From Dulcicalothrix desertica PCC 7102 (GTDB lineage: Bacteria > Cyanobacteriota > Cyanobacteriia > Cyanobacteriales > Nostocaceae), in NCBI RefSeq assembly GCF_003991905.1, contig NZ_RSCL01000001.1:434001-498000 (forward strand): a DNA stretch of 64,000 bases, in the 5' to 3' direction. Of this stretch, positions 43,801 to 52,047 are shown in pieces. The notes beneath the pieces are model-generated. The model saw only the letters and a program-made list of their open reading frames with translations. It was not told the origin of the DNA and did not search any database. Each line of letters opens with the position of its first letter. Position 1 is the first letter of the stretch. A program made the position numbers and the translations under genes.

Positions 43801-44359
43801 ACGAATTCGAGAAATTGTCCAATCATTAAGAACTTTTTCTCGTCTTGACGAAGCAGAAATGAAAAAGGTTGACATTCATGAGGGAATTGAAAGTACCTTG
43901 ATGATTTTGCAACACCGACTCAAACCAAAACAATTTCACCAAGCCATTGAAGTGATTAAAGTTTATGCACCCTTACCAAAGGTTGTGTGCTATGCCGGAC
44001 AGTTGAACCAAGTTTTTATGAATCTACTTGCGAACGCAATTGATGCCTTAGAGGAAGGGATGGATAAGGGTTTGCTTACAACTCCAACTATACGTATTAC
44101 CACTGAAATGCAAGAGAATCAGAATATTGCTATTCACATAGCTGATAATGGCATTGGAATTAAACCTGAGATTCAACAGCGGCTATTTGATCCATTTTTT
44201 ACTACTAAGCCTGTTGGAGTTGGTACAGGATTAGGACTATCAATAAGCTATCAAATAGTTGTTGACAGACATAATGGTCAATTGCACTGTATTAGTGAAT
44301 TAGGTAGAGGTACGAAATTCATAGTTGAAATTCCTACTACTCAAGCCGGCGATACTTAA
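40883..44359 (+). CDS. Multi-PAS, GAF sensor histidine kinase (1158 aa)
   Basis: A soluble sensor kinase. The domain order by eye is PAS (about 8-125), PAS (135-260), coiled coil (265-300), PAS (303-415), PAS (425-545), PAS (550-670) and GAF (690-850). A second coiled coil leads to the H-box GQLVAGVAHEINNPVNF with H904, then the ATPase with N-box NQVFMNLLANAIDALEE, G1 IADNGIGIKPE and G2 GVGTGLGLSIS. PAS 4 and 5 are clear duplicates (SLMDYHTPEDSEFF vs VSDYHTPEDWAYF). There is no receiver domain, so a separate response regulator is needed; none is adjacent. Confidence 0.93.
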   Translation: MYTQNIPELTQILLEYTPVAVAMFDREMRYIAVSRKWLIDHNCSEHSLIGLCNCQVLPSIAQRWREIHDRCLTGESHQCEAEKITQADGSCEWLKWECRPWYDTNAEIGGTIFCTELITELLQTQQALKKSQARVTKLAANVPGMIYQYLLHSSGSIELPYVSHGCRHLLEVEPEILQQNSAKFSERIYPEDYSAFIESMSISADTLLPWLWEGRIITSTGKLKWVRQSGRPEKQPNGDIIWDGLIIDVSDKKLAEAQLYQYKELLESLVEKRTSQLNITNTQLQAEIVERQKAEAALRKSETRFHKLSANIPGVLYQYVLCPDGANYFSYINAACRQIYELEPEQILDDSEVLFKLIHPEDLANFYKSIQTSVETLKSWNHEWRIVTPSGRLKWLQGSSRPELQPNGDIVWDGLIMDITERRFTEEERQKLVALIENSPDFIAMATLEGRGLFVNKAGQKLVGIENIDQVRQSSLMDYHTPEDSEFFTKEVLPQVIKQGSWQGEFNFKHFQTGTLIPIEYNIFTIKDHKNGQPIALATITRDITDRKLAEEERQKFVSLVENSTDFIGIATLDAQAWYLNEAGLNLVGLDNLEQFRQTHVSDYHTPEDWAYFQDHIAPAVTEHGRWQGEFQFRHFKSGKLIPIEYNVFLINDQKTGKPIALANVTRDISERKQAEEALRQSETKYRELGLREQLINRLASQIRQSLNLDQVLETAIQEIRDLLQIDRCSFSWFKPDTTPPSWETLKEAKHKDFPSLLGCHPANKIGPATEMFLKQKILQIDDVEQFHEPIHRQFLESLGIKSEIVLPIKTRSGQIGVIVCGHWTETRPWTDSEVELLQAVVDQLAIAINQAELYAHSKEVAQTATQQAQKIENTLKELKRTQTQLVQSEKMSSLGQLVAGVAHEINNPVNFIYGNLAHASNYTEDLLKLIKLYQQEYPQATDAISEKIDAIDLNFLVSDLPKIMSSMKVGSERIREIVQSLRTFSRLDEAEMKKVDIHEGIESTLMILQHRLKPKQFHQAIEVIKVYAPLPKVVCYAGQLNQVFMNLLANAIDALEEGMDKGLLTTPTIRITTEMQENQNIAIHIADNGIGIKPEIQQRLFDPFFTTKPVGVGTGLGLSISYQIVVDRHNGQLHCISELGRGTKFIVEIPTTQAGDT

Positions 44360-45090
44360 TAGCTTAAAAATTGTTAGCAATGAATAAGCATACTTCTTAA
44401 AATGCTTAAGCTATAGCTAATGTATTATAAGTACACAGTAGGTGTGTTATGTAAATTTCGTAAAATTAATTTGTTCCAGTTGAACTTTCTATAAGTCTAG
44501 TTTTTCAGTTAGCCATTAATTTTGACTTATAACTATTAATAACTCACTTGTGGAAAAATCCATGTTGTTTCGTCAACGTAAAATTTAGGTTTAAATCATA
44601 GCCAATTATATCTTTATATACCTCTGTCTCTTTGAGAAACTATTAGTTTATTCTTCACATAATAATAAAATTGCTTGATGAAAGGTTAAATTTTTAATAT
44701 TTTTTTTATGAAGCTAGTTTAAAATAAATATAAATACTGTTGTGCTAAAATTCAATTAAGGCAATTTAACTATCGGAGTTAATAATAGATTTCCGAATAT
44801 TTACGAGTGACAAAAAAAGCAAAATGAATTAAATTTAATTTATAAGCAGTAGTCTAAGGACGACTCTTAAAAATAAATGGTTGTGTAAATTTCAATTTAC
44901 AATGAAGACTTAACTCTGATTATAAGCGTTTTGATAAAGTTAGAGCTTTAATCTCATTGTGTATGAAATATGTTGTGGCTTTATCAGGTTGCTCTACCAT
45001 TTGAAGTACATTTTACCCAAATGCAAATAATCATGGTTGCTTTGTAAAGTGTACTTGGGCTTGATAATAGTAAACACATAGGGAAATACA
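44360..45090. other. Long AT-rich non-coding stretch with an inverted repeat before the HDO-type gene
   Basis: No gene is seen over 730 bases. At 45004-45056, AAGTACATTTTAC and GTAAAGTGTACTT are inverted with one mismatch around a 27-base loop, 35 bases before the next ATG. This could be an operator or leader hairpin. The rest is AT-rich without a recognised repeat and without GGCGCC. Confidence 0.5.
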
Positions 45091-45831
45091 ATGGAAAGAA
45101 TATTAACTATAATTGAAGCAAAAAAGCAACAGTTTGCACAATTAGATTTATTTTATTTTATGCAAGATAGAAGTCTAAAACCTGAGCATAGATTAAGTTT
45201 TGCACCATGCATGACTCACTTTGTAATGAGTTTTAGTGACTTAAATAAATATGTTTTACGTCAAGAAAACTCAAATAATAAAATCCAGGAAATTGTTAAT
45301 AAGTATACTTATGAAGATGACGAGCATTGGCCCTGGTTTCTAACTGATATAGACAGTTTAGGATTTAATAATTCCTTACTCTTTAGTGACATGTTAAGAT
45401 TTATATGGGGTGAAGAAACCAAGATTACACGACAAATAGCTTATCAAGTTGCTGGATATTGCCTAAAAGCAGATGCGCCAATTAAGATAGCGATGATTCA
45501 GTCTCTTGAAGCAATGGCAGATGTATTCTTTTCTATATCATCTAAAATCACATCTGAACTTCAGGCAACTACTAAAAAAGAATACTTTTATTTTGGCAAT
45601 TTGCACTTAGGTGTAGAAAGTGAACATTCAATGAATGCAAAAAAAGCAAAGGAGCAATTAAACAGTATTGATTTGACAGAAATACAGTATCGGGAAGCTC
45701 TAGAAGCTGTCGAGCAAATTTTTAATATTTTCTCAAAATGGACGTATGAACTACTTGCTTATGCTCATAATCATCCTATAGAGTTGGCATTGGAAGAAAA
45801 ACTCAACACCACACTAGTTATGTGTAGGTAA
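45091..45831 (+). CDS. Heme-oxygenase-like fold protein (HDO/CADD/DUF3865-type)
   Basis: A 246-residue all-helical protein. CMTHFVMSFSDLNKYVL, EDDEHWPWFLTDIDSLG (E75-H79) and HLGVESEHSMNAKKAKE (H172, E176, H179) match the helix motifs that bind two metals in heme-oxygenase-like diiron oxidases and oxygenases. E140 in a further helix is another candidate ligand. Relatives carry out oxidative C-C or C-N bond chemistry in natural-product and p-aminobenzoate synthesis. The substrate is unknown. It lies convergent to a nitrilase and near a flavin monooxygenase, which suggests a small-molecule pathway. Good confidence for the fold, low for the reaction. Confidence 0.7.
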   Translation: MERILTIIEAKKQQFAQLDLFYFMQDRSLKPEHRLSFAPCMTHFVMSFSDLNKYVLRQENSNNKIQEIVNKYTYEDDEHWPWFLTDIDSLGFNNSLLFSDMLRFIWGEETKITRQIAYQVAGYCLKADAPIKIAMIQSLEAMADVFFSISSKITSELQATTKKEYFYFGNLHLGVESEHSMNAKKAKEQLNSIDLTEIQYREALEAVEQIFNIFSKWTYELLAYAHNHPIELALEEKLNTTLVMCR

Positions 45832-45991
45832 AGTACTTCATTATCCTACAACAATAATAATATTTATTGTTGAGTCAATGACATCATCAATTAATGCATC
45901 CCTGTAGAACTGAGAGAATTTGCTGGAACAGTATTCCTATTCCAGCAAAGTTAGGGGTGTCTTTGTCCATCCTAAAACTATAGATTAAACT

Positions 45992-46990
45992 TTATTCCAC
46001 TACTTCAACTAATGAATCTCCTACTATCATTGGTGTAGAGAAAGTTTCAACACAACTGGCGCCATTTTTATTAAGCATTAAGCGTGTGACATCAGGACGC
46101 GCGTAATGTCCAACTGGGTCTGCAACAGATTTAGCAATGGAAATAAGGCTTAAATCAATATCAGCGTAAAGTATTCCTTCCTCATGTTCAGGTAAATGCT
46201 TACAGAGTGGTGAACCATCAGGTGCAAAAATCATTGAGTAACCACCACCAGTACGAAAAAGTTGAGCCTTTTCAGGTGTATCAACAAGTAAATCAACCAT
46301 TTCCTGAGATACTACTCCACAAGCTGCTAATACAAAGCATTGCCCTTCCGCAGCATATATCTGACTGGCTGCCATGTTTAATTCTGAGCCAAGAGCGTAG
46401 GCGATATTATTGTACAGGCTAAAACTGGGCCATGAAGCGATATGGATTTGTTCGTGCATCGAATACATAGCGTATTTAGTTAATGGTTGCAAATGCTCCC
46501 AACAACACAATGCTCCAATACTCCCTATGTCTGTATTCTGAACTAAAAGGTCACTTCCATCACCATCACCAAACATTGCACGCTCAACATGAGTTGGTTT
46601 AAGTTTACGGCGCCGAGTAATCACTTCACCTTCAGGACTAATAAGCCATTGAGCCATGTAGAGACTGCCGCCTATTTTCTCACTATGTCCCATCAATATA
46701 TAAATACTATTACGTTTGGCGGCAGAACATAATTGCTGTTCTTGGAAACTGCCGCTTTGCAATGAATTCTCATGATATCGCCGAACAAATTGCATACCCC
46801 AAGCAGGTGAACCAAGCCAAATCCAGAAAGGATAGCCAGGTATCCAAGTTTCGGGAAATGCAATTAGCTTGGCGCCACTTGCTCCAGCTTCGTCTATTAA
46901 TGCAACAGCTTTATCTACTGTCCCTTGAAGGTCAAAAAACACTGGTGCAGCTTGTACAACTGCTGCTTTAAAAGCATGATGTTTGGACAT
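45992..46990 (-). CDS. Nitrilase (aliphatic, Nit6803-like)
   Basis: A 332-residue carbon-nitrogen hydrolase that converts a nitrile to a carboxylic acid and ammonia. The catalytic triad is visible: E47 in [14 protein letters not shown]131 in [11 protein letters not shown] and C163 in [10 protein letters not shown]. These flanks are those of true nitrilases rather than amidases. In Synechocystis the related gene belongs to the conserved Nit1C cluster; only the nitrilase and a divergent FMO-like gene are present here, without the radical-SAM and AIR-synthase-like members. The 154-base gap to the divergent monooxygenase holds both promoters. Confidence 0.93.
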   Translation of the reverse strand: MSKHHAFKAAVVQAAPVFFDLQGTVDKAVALIDEAGASGAKLIAFPETWIPGYPFWIWLGSPAWGMQFVRRYHENSLQSGSFQEQQLCSAAKRNSIYILMGHSEKIGGSLYMAQWLISPEGEVITRRRKLKPTHVERAMFGDGDGSDLLVQNTDIGSIGALCCWEHLQPLTKYAMYSMHEQIHIASWPSFSLYNNIAYALGSELNMAASQIYAAEGQCFVLAACGVVSQEMVDLLVDTPEKAQLFRTGGGYSMIFAPDGSPLCKHLPEHEEGILYADIDLSLISIAKSVADPVGHYARPDVTRLMLNKNGASCVETFSTPMIVGDSLVEVVE

Positions 46991-47144
46991 GTATATTTTA
47001 CGACTCTATCTACACATTTATAACTGCTGGGCTGTCCTTCTGCATATACACTGTATCTAATATTGCATACTAATCGCAGCAATGTTACGGTTGAAGTAAG
47101 CAAAATTAAATAAGCCAACGGCTATCAAATTTGAATATTAGTAT

Positions 47145-48650
47145 ATGTTGATAGAAAAAATTTGCGTGATAGGGGCAGGAATTAGCGGTTTAGCAGCAGC
47201 TAAGACTTTCATAGAAGAAGGTTACGAAGTACAAGTTTATGAAAAGCAAGCTTCCATTGGAGGAGTTTGGGAAAAATCACGACGTTATCCTGGTGTTACA
47301 ACTCAAACACAAGGCAGAATATATTCATACCCTGATTATCCGATGCCAAATTCTTACCCAGAATGGCCTAGCGGTGAACAAGTAAATGCTTACCTTGAAT
47401 CATATGCCAATCACTTCGGTGTGTCAGAACGAATTCAATTTAACACGGAAGTCATAGGACTAAATGCAATAGATGATGGGTATAAAGGATGGGTGGTAAC
47501 GCTTCGTACATCCGAGGGTAATACAATAACACAAAATTTTAATTTCGTAGTCATTTGTAACGGTATTTATCACATTCCCAATATTCCACAAGTACCAGGG
47601 ATTGATACCTTTAAAGAAAGTGGTGGTACAGTATTACATACTACACAAGTCAACTCAATTGCTCAACTAAAAGATAAACCTGTTGTAGTCGTAGGTTTTG
47701 GAAAGTCGGCGTGTGATATCGCGATGCTAGCAGCAGAACATGCCTCCAAGTGCCATATGGTTTTCCGCAAAACCAACTGGAAAATACCAATCTTTTTCTT
47801 TGGACTAATTAACTTTAAATTTTTGCTATTTACACGCTTTACAGAAGCGATGACTCCGAAATACAAGGCAAATTCTATACAAACATGGCTACATTCCAAG
47901 GGAAAACCACTAGTAAAATTATTCTGGCGCCTCAATGAAGCTATTCTACGCAACAGTTTTAAGTTAGATGCTTTGGGACTGGTGCCAGAAAAACCCCTAA
48001 TCAACTCTATTAACGCGACTGTTAACCTGGCGCCTAAAAATTTTTACAACCATATCCGTAGTCAAAAAATACATAAGCACAAAACATCAATTACACGATT
48101 TGTAGAAAATGGTGTTAAATTAGCGTCGGGTGAGAAATTAAACGCTGATGTTGTAGTGTTTGGTACTGGGTTTCGGCAAGCTCTACCCTTCCTTGAAGAT
48201 AAATATCGGCGCCAGTGTCTTGATGAAGAGGGATATTTTCATTTATACCGCAATTTAATTAACCCAAACGTTCCAAATCTTGGCTTTGTGGGTTACACTG
48301 TTGGATATTCTACAAGCTTAACTAGCGATATCAGCGCCCGTTGGTTAGTAGAATTTGTAAAAGGAAATCTCTGTTTACCATCAAAAGAGAAATTGGTTGC
48401 TGAAATTAAAGCAGATTTAGAATGGCGTAAAATCCACGGATATGATGGGTATGGGGGCACTTGTATCTTTGGCTCAAATTTTTACTATTTAGACACTTTG
48501 TTGCATGATATGGGACTTCCCGCTCGTCAAATTGGTTCTATTGGAGCAGTTATGCAGCCATTAAACCCACAAGCATATAGTAATGTACGAACACAATTAC
48601 AAGATTTGCAGTGTTCCAGAAATTTTTCCTCTAACTTGCTCGAAGTTTAA
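47145..48650 (+). CDS. Flavin-containing monooxygenase (FMO/BVMO type)
   Basis: A 501-residue FAD and NADPH enzyme. The FAD site VIGAGISGLAAAKTF is at residues 8-22, then VYEKQASIGGVWEKS. The NADPH site VVVGFGKSACDIAMLA is near 185-200. VVFGTGFRQALPFL and NVPNLGFVGYT are usual near the C-terminus. It adds one oxygen to an N, S or carbonyl-adjacent carbon. It is divergent from the nitrilase; together they could make and remove a nitrile or aldoxime-like group, which is inference. Complete length. A palindrome repeat follows the stop. Confidence 0.92.
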   Translation: MLIEKICVIGAGISGLAAAKTFIEEGYEVQVYEKQASIGGVWEKSRRYPGVTTQTQGRIYSYPDYPMPNSYPEWPSGEQVNAYLESYANHFGVSERIQFNTEVIGLNAIDDGYKGWVVTLRTSEGNTITQNFNFVVICNGIYHIPNIPQVPGIDTFKESGGTVLHTTQVNSIAQLKDKPVVVVGFGKSACDIAMLAAEHASKCHMVFRKTNWKIPIFFFGLINFKFLLFTRFTEAMTPKYKANSIQTWLHSKGKPLVKLFWRLNEAILRNSFKLDALGLVPEKPLINSINATVNLAPKNFYNHIRSQKIHKHKTSITRFVENGVKLASGEKLNADVVVFGTGFRQALPFLEDKYRRQCLDEEGYFHLYRNLINPNVPNLGFVGYTVGYSTSLTSDISARWLVEFVKGNLCLPSKEKLVAEIKADLEWRKIHGYDGYGGTCIFGSNFYYLDTLLHDMGLPARQIGSIGAVMQPLNPQAYSNVRTQLQDLQCSRNFSSNLLEV

Positions 48651-48681
48651 TCAGCTAAACCACTTATAAAAAATTGTGCGT

Positions 48682-48843
48682 TGTAGAGACGCCATTTAAT
48701 CGCGTCTCTACATGGATGTATATTTTAACAACGGATGTGAAACGGATGTAACGGATAGTTGATTCGTTTAAAGGAGGCGCCGAAAGTTTGAAAATCTTGT
48801 TAGTAACAAATAAATCATCCGTTACATCCGTTACATCTGTTGC
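48682..48843. repeat. Palindrome repeat copy 4 plus a CATCCGTTA inverted-repeat element
   Basis: A variant GAGACGC palindrome lies at 48682-48712. Next to it, 48728-48756 has ACGGATGT units and 48815-48843 the inverse ATCCGTTACATCCGTTAC, giving a foldback with arms of about 28 bp made of tandem 9-mers around GGCGCC. Probably a second small element type. No gene. Confidence 0.75.
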
Positions 48844-48903
48844 AAACCAACCAGCCAAAACTTATGACATGGACTAGTAGGGTTGCCAATGGCGACCTTA
48901 CAA

Positions 48904-49494
48904 CTACAGTCCCATTGCAATTCTGGTTTGTGGTCCAACTCGACCATCAGCGAGTAAGCCGTTATTAATTTGGAAGTTACGCACTGCGCGTTGTGTTATT
49001 GTACCGTAATATCCAGTTTGTGCTATTCCGAGACGACGCTGAACTTGTGAAACTGGGGCGCCTGCTGAACCTACACCCAGAGTAACTGGTCCACCAACAC
49101 CAGGTCCAGCAACGTTTCCTCCTCCTGCACGAGCATTTATAAATCGAGTTGCTACGTAGTAACCTGAACTTAGTCGAGTAAAACCGTTTTCGGTATCTAC
49201 AATAGCTGATACTCGCAAACCGTTTGGTAAACATCCAACGACTCGTGAATTCAAACTTGGTTGAGTACGCACTCGTAAACAACTGCCACTCGTGCGAACA
49301 AATCCTGTAACTGCTGCTTGTGCTTCAGAGAATGTTGCAAACACAAGACCAAGACTTGCTAGTGCCAAGCTTGTTGATTTAAATAGGTTTTGGTTAAAAA
49401 GTGTTTTGAAATTAAATTGTATTTCGGGGAGTCCTAATTCTGGTTCTACTGTCTCGTTCGCATCAAACATTGAAGAATAAGCTAGATATTCCAT
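48904..49494 (-). CDS. Exported SH3-like and peptidoglycan-binding domain protein (196 aa)
   Basis: The N-terminus MEYLAYSSMFDANE is followed by a hydrophobic signal-like segment (SLALASLGLVFATFSEAQA, about 42-60), typical of a cyanobacterial family with a long pre-signal. Then comes a bacterial SH3 domain (SCLRVRTQPSLNSRVVGCL) with two Cys that may pair, a glycine linker and a PG_binding_1 domain (VSQVQRRLGIAQTGYYGTIT, then QRAVRNFQINNGLL). It should bind the cell wall from the periplasm. A ribosome site GGAG precedes the ATG. Confidence 0.88.
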   Translation of the reverse strand: MEYLAYSSMFDANETVEPELGLPEIQFNFKTLFNQNLFKSTSLALASLGLVFATFSEAQAAVTGFVRTSGSCLRVRTQPSLNSRVVGCLPNGLRVSAIVDTENGFTRLSSGYYVATRFINARAGGGNVAGPGVGGPVTLGVGSAGAPVSQVQRRLGIAQTGYYGTITQRAVRNFQINNGLLADGRVGPQTRIAMGL

Positions 49495-49735
49495 GTTGAA
49501 TCTCCTAATATTAATAGTTATTTGAAGTCACAAATAGGGTTTCTAAGACATGAGAAATCTAGAAATGCTTTAGCTTTCTCCTGATTTCTCATTCAGAAAG
49601 CCGATTTGCTTGAATGTATCTTTGGTTACTGTTTATCTTAAAACGTTCTTACTGAGAGTGAAATTAAGAAAATATAAAATTTGTTACATTCTTCCGGATG
49701 GGAAATCCCCCATAAATTCGGGGGACTAGTTCTGA

Positions 49736-50503
49736 TCAACTTTGATTGGTGTAAAATATATCGTTACGGAAGCGGCGCCCGTTTCGCCAAATTTCAACTC
49801 CCTCTGGGGTGACAAAGTAAGAAAAGGTACCGTTTTCTGCGCGGTATTTGGAATTGCTAATGCTCCAAGCGGGTAATTTAACTGGTTGATTAGGGTTTTG
49901 TTTTAGTTCGCCAATATAGAACAATTGACCTTTCTCTTGGCAGACTTTGACGCGCGCGTTTTTGGTTTCACCTGCAATTAATGTTGTACCTTTGCATGTC
50001 GCAATTTGTGTTGTATTTACAGTCGCTGTGTTTTGTGATGGTAGAAAAGCAATAGGATCAACTGCTGTACGCTTGTTAGTATGGATTTCAAAATGAAGAT
50101 GGGGTCCAGAACTGTTACCTGTAGACCCCATCTCTGCTATTATTTGACCTTGGTTAATTTGTTGCCCAAGCTTTACTAACAGGCGCCGATTATGACCATA
50201 CACAGTGACTCGACCATCTGGATGTTGAATTGTGATTGCGTTACCTAATCCCCAATCATCCCAACCTGATTTTATTACTTTACCTGCTGCTGCTGCATAA
50301 ATTGGTGTGCCACTGGCGCCTGCTATATCAATTCCTTCGTGCTGATATTTACGAAAACCACGCGATAATATTCCTTGTGCAGGATAAATAAAACTTGAAG
50401 TAGAATTAACGGTTTGCGTTTTTGCAGGAGTACTAATACTTAGCATAACTGCCAAAATTAATCCAACCAAGCCATAAATAGGGAGTAAGGCGCCTTTTTT
50501 CAT
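49736..50503 (-). CDS. M23-family peptidase, LytM-type
   Basis: A 255-residue exported zinc endopeptidase acting on peptidoglycan cross-links. The signal segment LLPIYGLVGLILAVMLSI comes first. The LytM domain has H-x3-D in HEGIDIAG and the HLHFEIH motif after TGNSSGPHLHFE, so all zinc ligands are present. A C-terminal beta-rich domain of about 80 residues is unassigned. The start is ATG 50503; a longer open frame reaches 50650 only by reading through a hairpin repeat and should be ignored. Confidence 0.9.
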   Translation of the reverse strand: MKKGALLPIYGLVGLILAVMLSISTPAKTQTVNSTSSFIYPAQGILSRGFRKYQHEGIDIAGASGTPIYAAAAGKVIKSGWDDWGLGNAITIQHPDGRVTVYGHNRRLLVKLGQQINQGQIIAEMGSTGNSSGPHLHFEIHTNKRTAVDPIAFLPSQNTATVNTTQIATCKGTTLIAGETKNARVKVCQEKGQLFYIGELKQNPNQPVKLPAWSISNSKYRAENGTFSYFVTPEGVEIWRNGRRFRNDIFYTNQS

Positions 50504-50584
50504 GAATCCAATGTAAGAGTTTAAAGGTGATACTAGATTGACTATATATAGATACTTACTGTTTCTTGTAGGCCCTCTATATTT

Positions 50585-50660
50585 GGAACGGGCAAGGATG
50601 CCCATTCCACAAGACAATGCCCATTCCACAAGACAATGCCCATTCCACAAGATAATTAAT
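50585..50660. repeat. GGGCA/TGCCC hairpin with right arm in three tandem copies
   Basis: After one hairpin copy (GGAACGGGCAAGGATGCCCA), the right part ATGCCCATTCCACAAGACA is repeated head to tail three times at a 19-bp period (50598-50652). A similar tandem growth of the same flank is seen at 104-148, so the ACAAG end of this repeat family tends to amplify. Confidence 0.85.
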
Positions 50661-50674
50661 TTAATTTTTATAAA

Positions 50675-51955
50675 TTATATGGGCAAGCTGATTATAAATT
50701 CTGTACCACGTCCAAGCTGTGAAGAACAAGTAAGGCGCCCGTTATGTTTGTCTTCGATAATTTGACGCGCTATGGATAGTCCTAACCCTGTTCCTTTATC
50801 TGCTGGTTTGGTTGTAAATAGTGGTTCAAATAGTCGTTGTTTGATTTGTTCACTCATTCCAATTCCGTTATCGGCAATTTGGATGGTTATGCAGGGAGTA
50901 GAAGTATTACTTACTTGAGTGTGAATATTAATTTGAGGAATAAATTCTTGTTGATTTTCCATTCCCTCTTCTAATGCTTCAATCGCATTTGCTAATAAGT
51001 TCATAAGTACTTGGTTAAGTAACCCTGGATAGCATTTTATTTGTGGCAAGTCACCATATTGTTTAATTACTTGAATTGCTGGACGTTTACCGGATGCTTT
51101 TAGACGGTGTTGCAATATTAACAATGTGCTGTCGATTCCTTCATGTATATCAGCAAGTACTTTGGTTGTAGAATCATTTCTAGAAAATGAGCGTAGTGTG
51201 ACTGATATATCTTTAATTCGCAAAGCACTAACCTGTACTGACTCAATAAGTTTGGCTAAATCTTTAAGCACAAAGTCTATATCTTCGTTTATTAGTGCTT
51301 GTTCAATTTCAGGTGCTGGGTCTGGATAATGTTTTTGATAAAGATGAAAAATGTTTATAAGTGAGTTTAAATACTCATGTGCAGGCGCCACATTATTAAC
51401 GATACAGCCAACAGGGTTATTGATTTCATGGGCAACCCCTGCTATTAATTGTCCAATTGTGGCAAATTTTTCTTGTTGGACTAACTGTACTTGTGCTGAT
51501 TGTAGCGCTGATGTTCGCTCTGTTACTCTTTGTTCAAGTAGTGTACTTGATTTTTGAAGTTGTTTTGTTAACTCTCGCATTTGTAAGTGAATGCGGATGC
51601 GTGCCAGTACTTCTTCTCCTTCAAAGGGTTTTGTTATATAGTCTACGGCGCCTAATGATAATCCTTTGACTTTACTTTCGGTATCTGCAAGCGCAGTCAT
51701 AAAAATTACTGGTATATCATGGGTTTGCGGATTTGCTTTAAGGCGCCGACAAGTTTCAAAACCATCGATTCCTGGCATTTGAACATCAAGCAAGATTAAT
51801 GCCACACTGCTATAAACTTCTTCGAGTTGCTGTAGTGCGCTGACTCCATCGGGTGCTATACGAATTGCAAAACCTTCACTTCTCAGCGTTTGCGCTAGTA
51901 CTGAGAGGTTAGTGGGGTTATCATCGACAATTAAAATAAAGCTTGTATGTGACAT
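50675..51955 (-). CDS. Hybrid response regulator-histidine kinase (426 aa)
   Basis: An N-terminal receiver domain with the phosphorylation site D57 in ILLDVQMPGIDGF and K109 in DYITKPF. A coiled coil (about 125-160) follows, then the H-box GQLIAGVAHEINNPVG with H176 and an ATPase with NQVLMNLLANAIEALEE, IADNGIGMSE and GTGLGLSIARQI. The kinase core is closely similar to that of the PAS/GAF kinase at 40883. The receiver-first layout means it takes a phosphate from an upstream kinase; the Cache kinase gene directly upstream (same strand) is the obvious candidate. Confidence 0.93.
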   Translation of the reverse strand: MSHTSFILIVDDNPTNLSVLAQTLRSEGFAIRIAPDGVSALQQLEEVYSSVALILLDVQMPGIDGFETCRRLKANPQTHDIPVIFMTALADTESKVKGLSLGAVDYITKPFEGEEVLARIRIHLQMRELTKQLQKSSTLLEQRVTERTSALQSAQVQLVQQEKFATIGQLIAGVAHEINNPVGCIVNNVAPAHEYLNSLINIFHLYQKHYPDPAPEIEQALINEDIDFVLKDLAKLIESVQVSALRIKDISVTLRSFSRNDSTTKVLADIHEGIDSTLLILQHRLKASGKRPAIQVIKQYGDLPQIKCYPGLLNQVLMNLLANAIEALEEGMENQQEFIPQINIHTQVSNTSTPCITIQIADNGIGMSEQIKQRLFEPLFTTKPADKGTGLGLSIARQIIEDKHNGRLTCSSQLGRGTEFIISLPI

Positions 51956-51980
51956 AGTTTTTTATTAATTATTTGTATAA

Positions 51981-52047
51981 AGAAACCTGGTTTCTATGTA
52001 AAATCTTTGCTTTTATTACAATTTATTGACAAAGAAACCAGGTTTCT
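51981..52047. repeat. Two AGAAACC(T/A)GGTTTCT palindromes
   Basis: AGAAACCTGGTTTCT at 51981-51995 and AGAAACCAGGTTTCT at 52033-52047 are near-palindromes and inverted to each other, separated by 37 bases. The second overlaps the stop codon TAG of the Cache kinase gene. Related to the GAAACCGGG repeats at 8756-8823. Confidence 0.8.

Noticed and set aside
45004-45056. Riboswitch before the HDO-type gene
   Set aside because: Only a simple hairpin is visible, with no known aptamer pattern.
50504-50650. Longer start for the M23 peptidase
   Set aside because: The extra codons are hairpin-repeat DNA, and the signal peptide begins at 50503.
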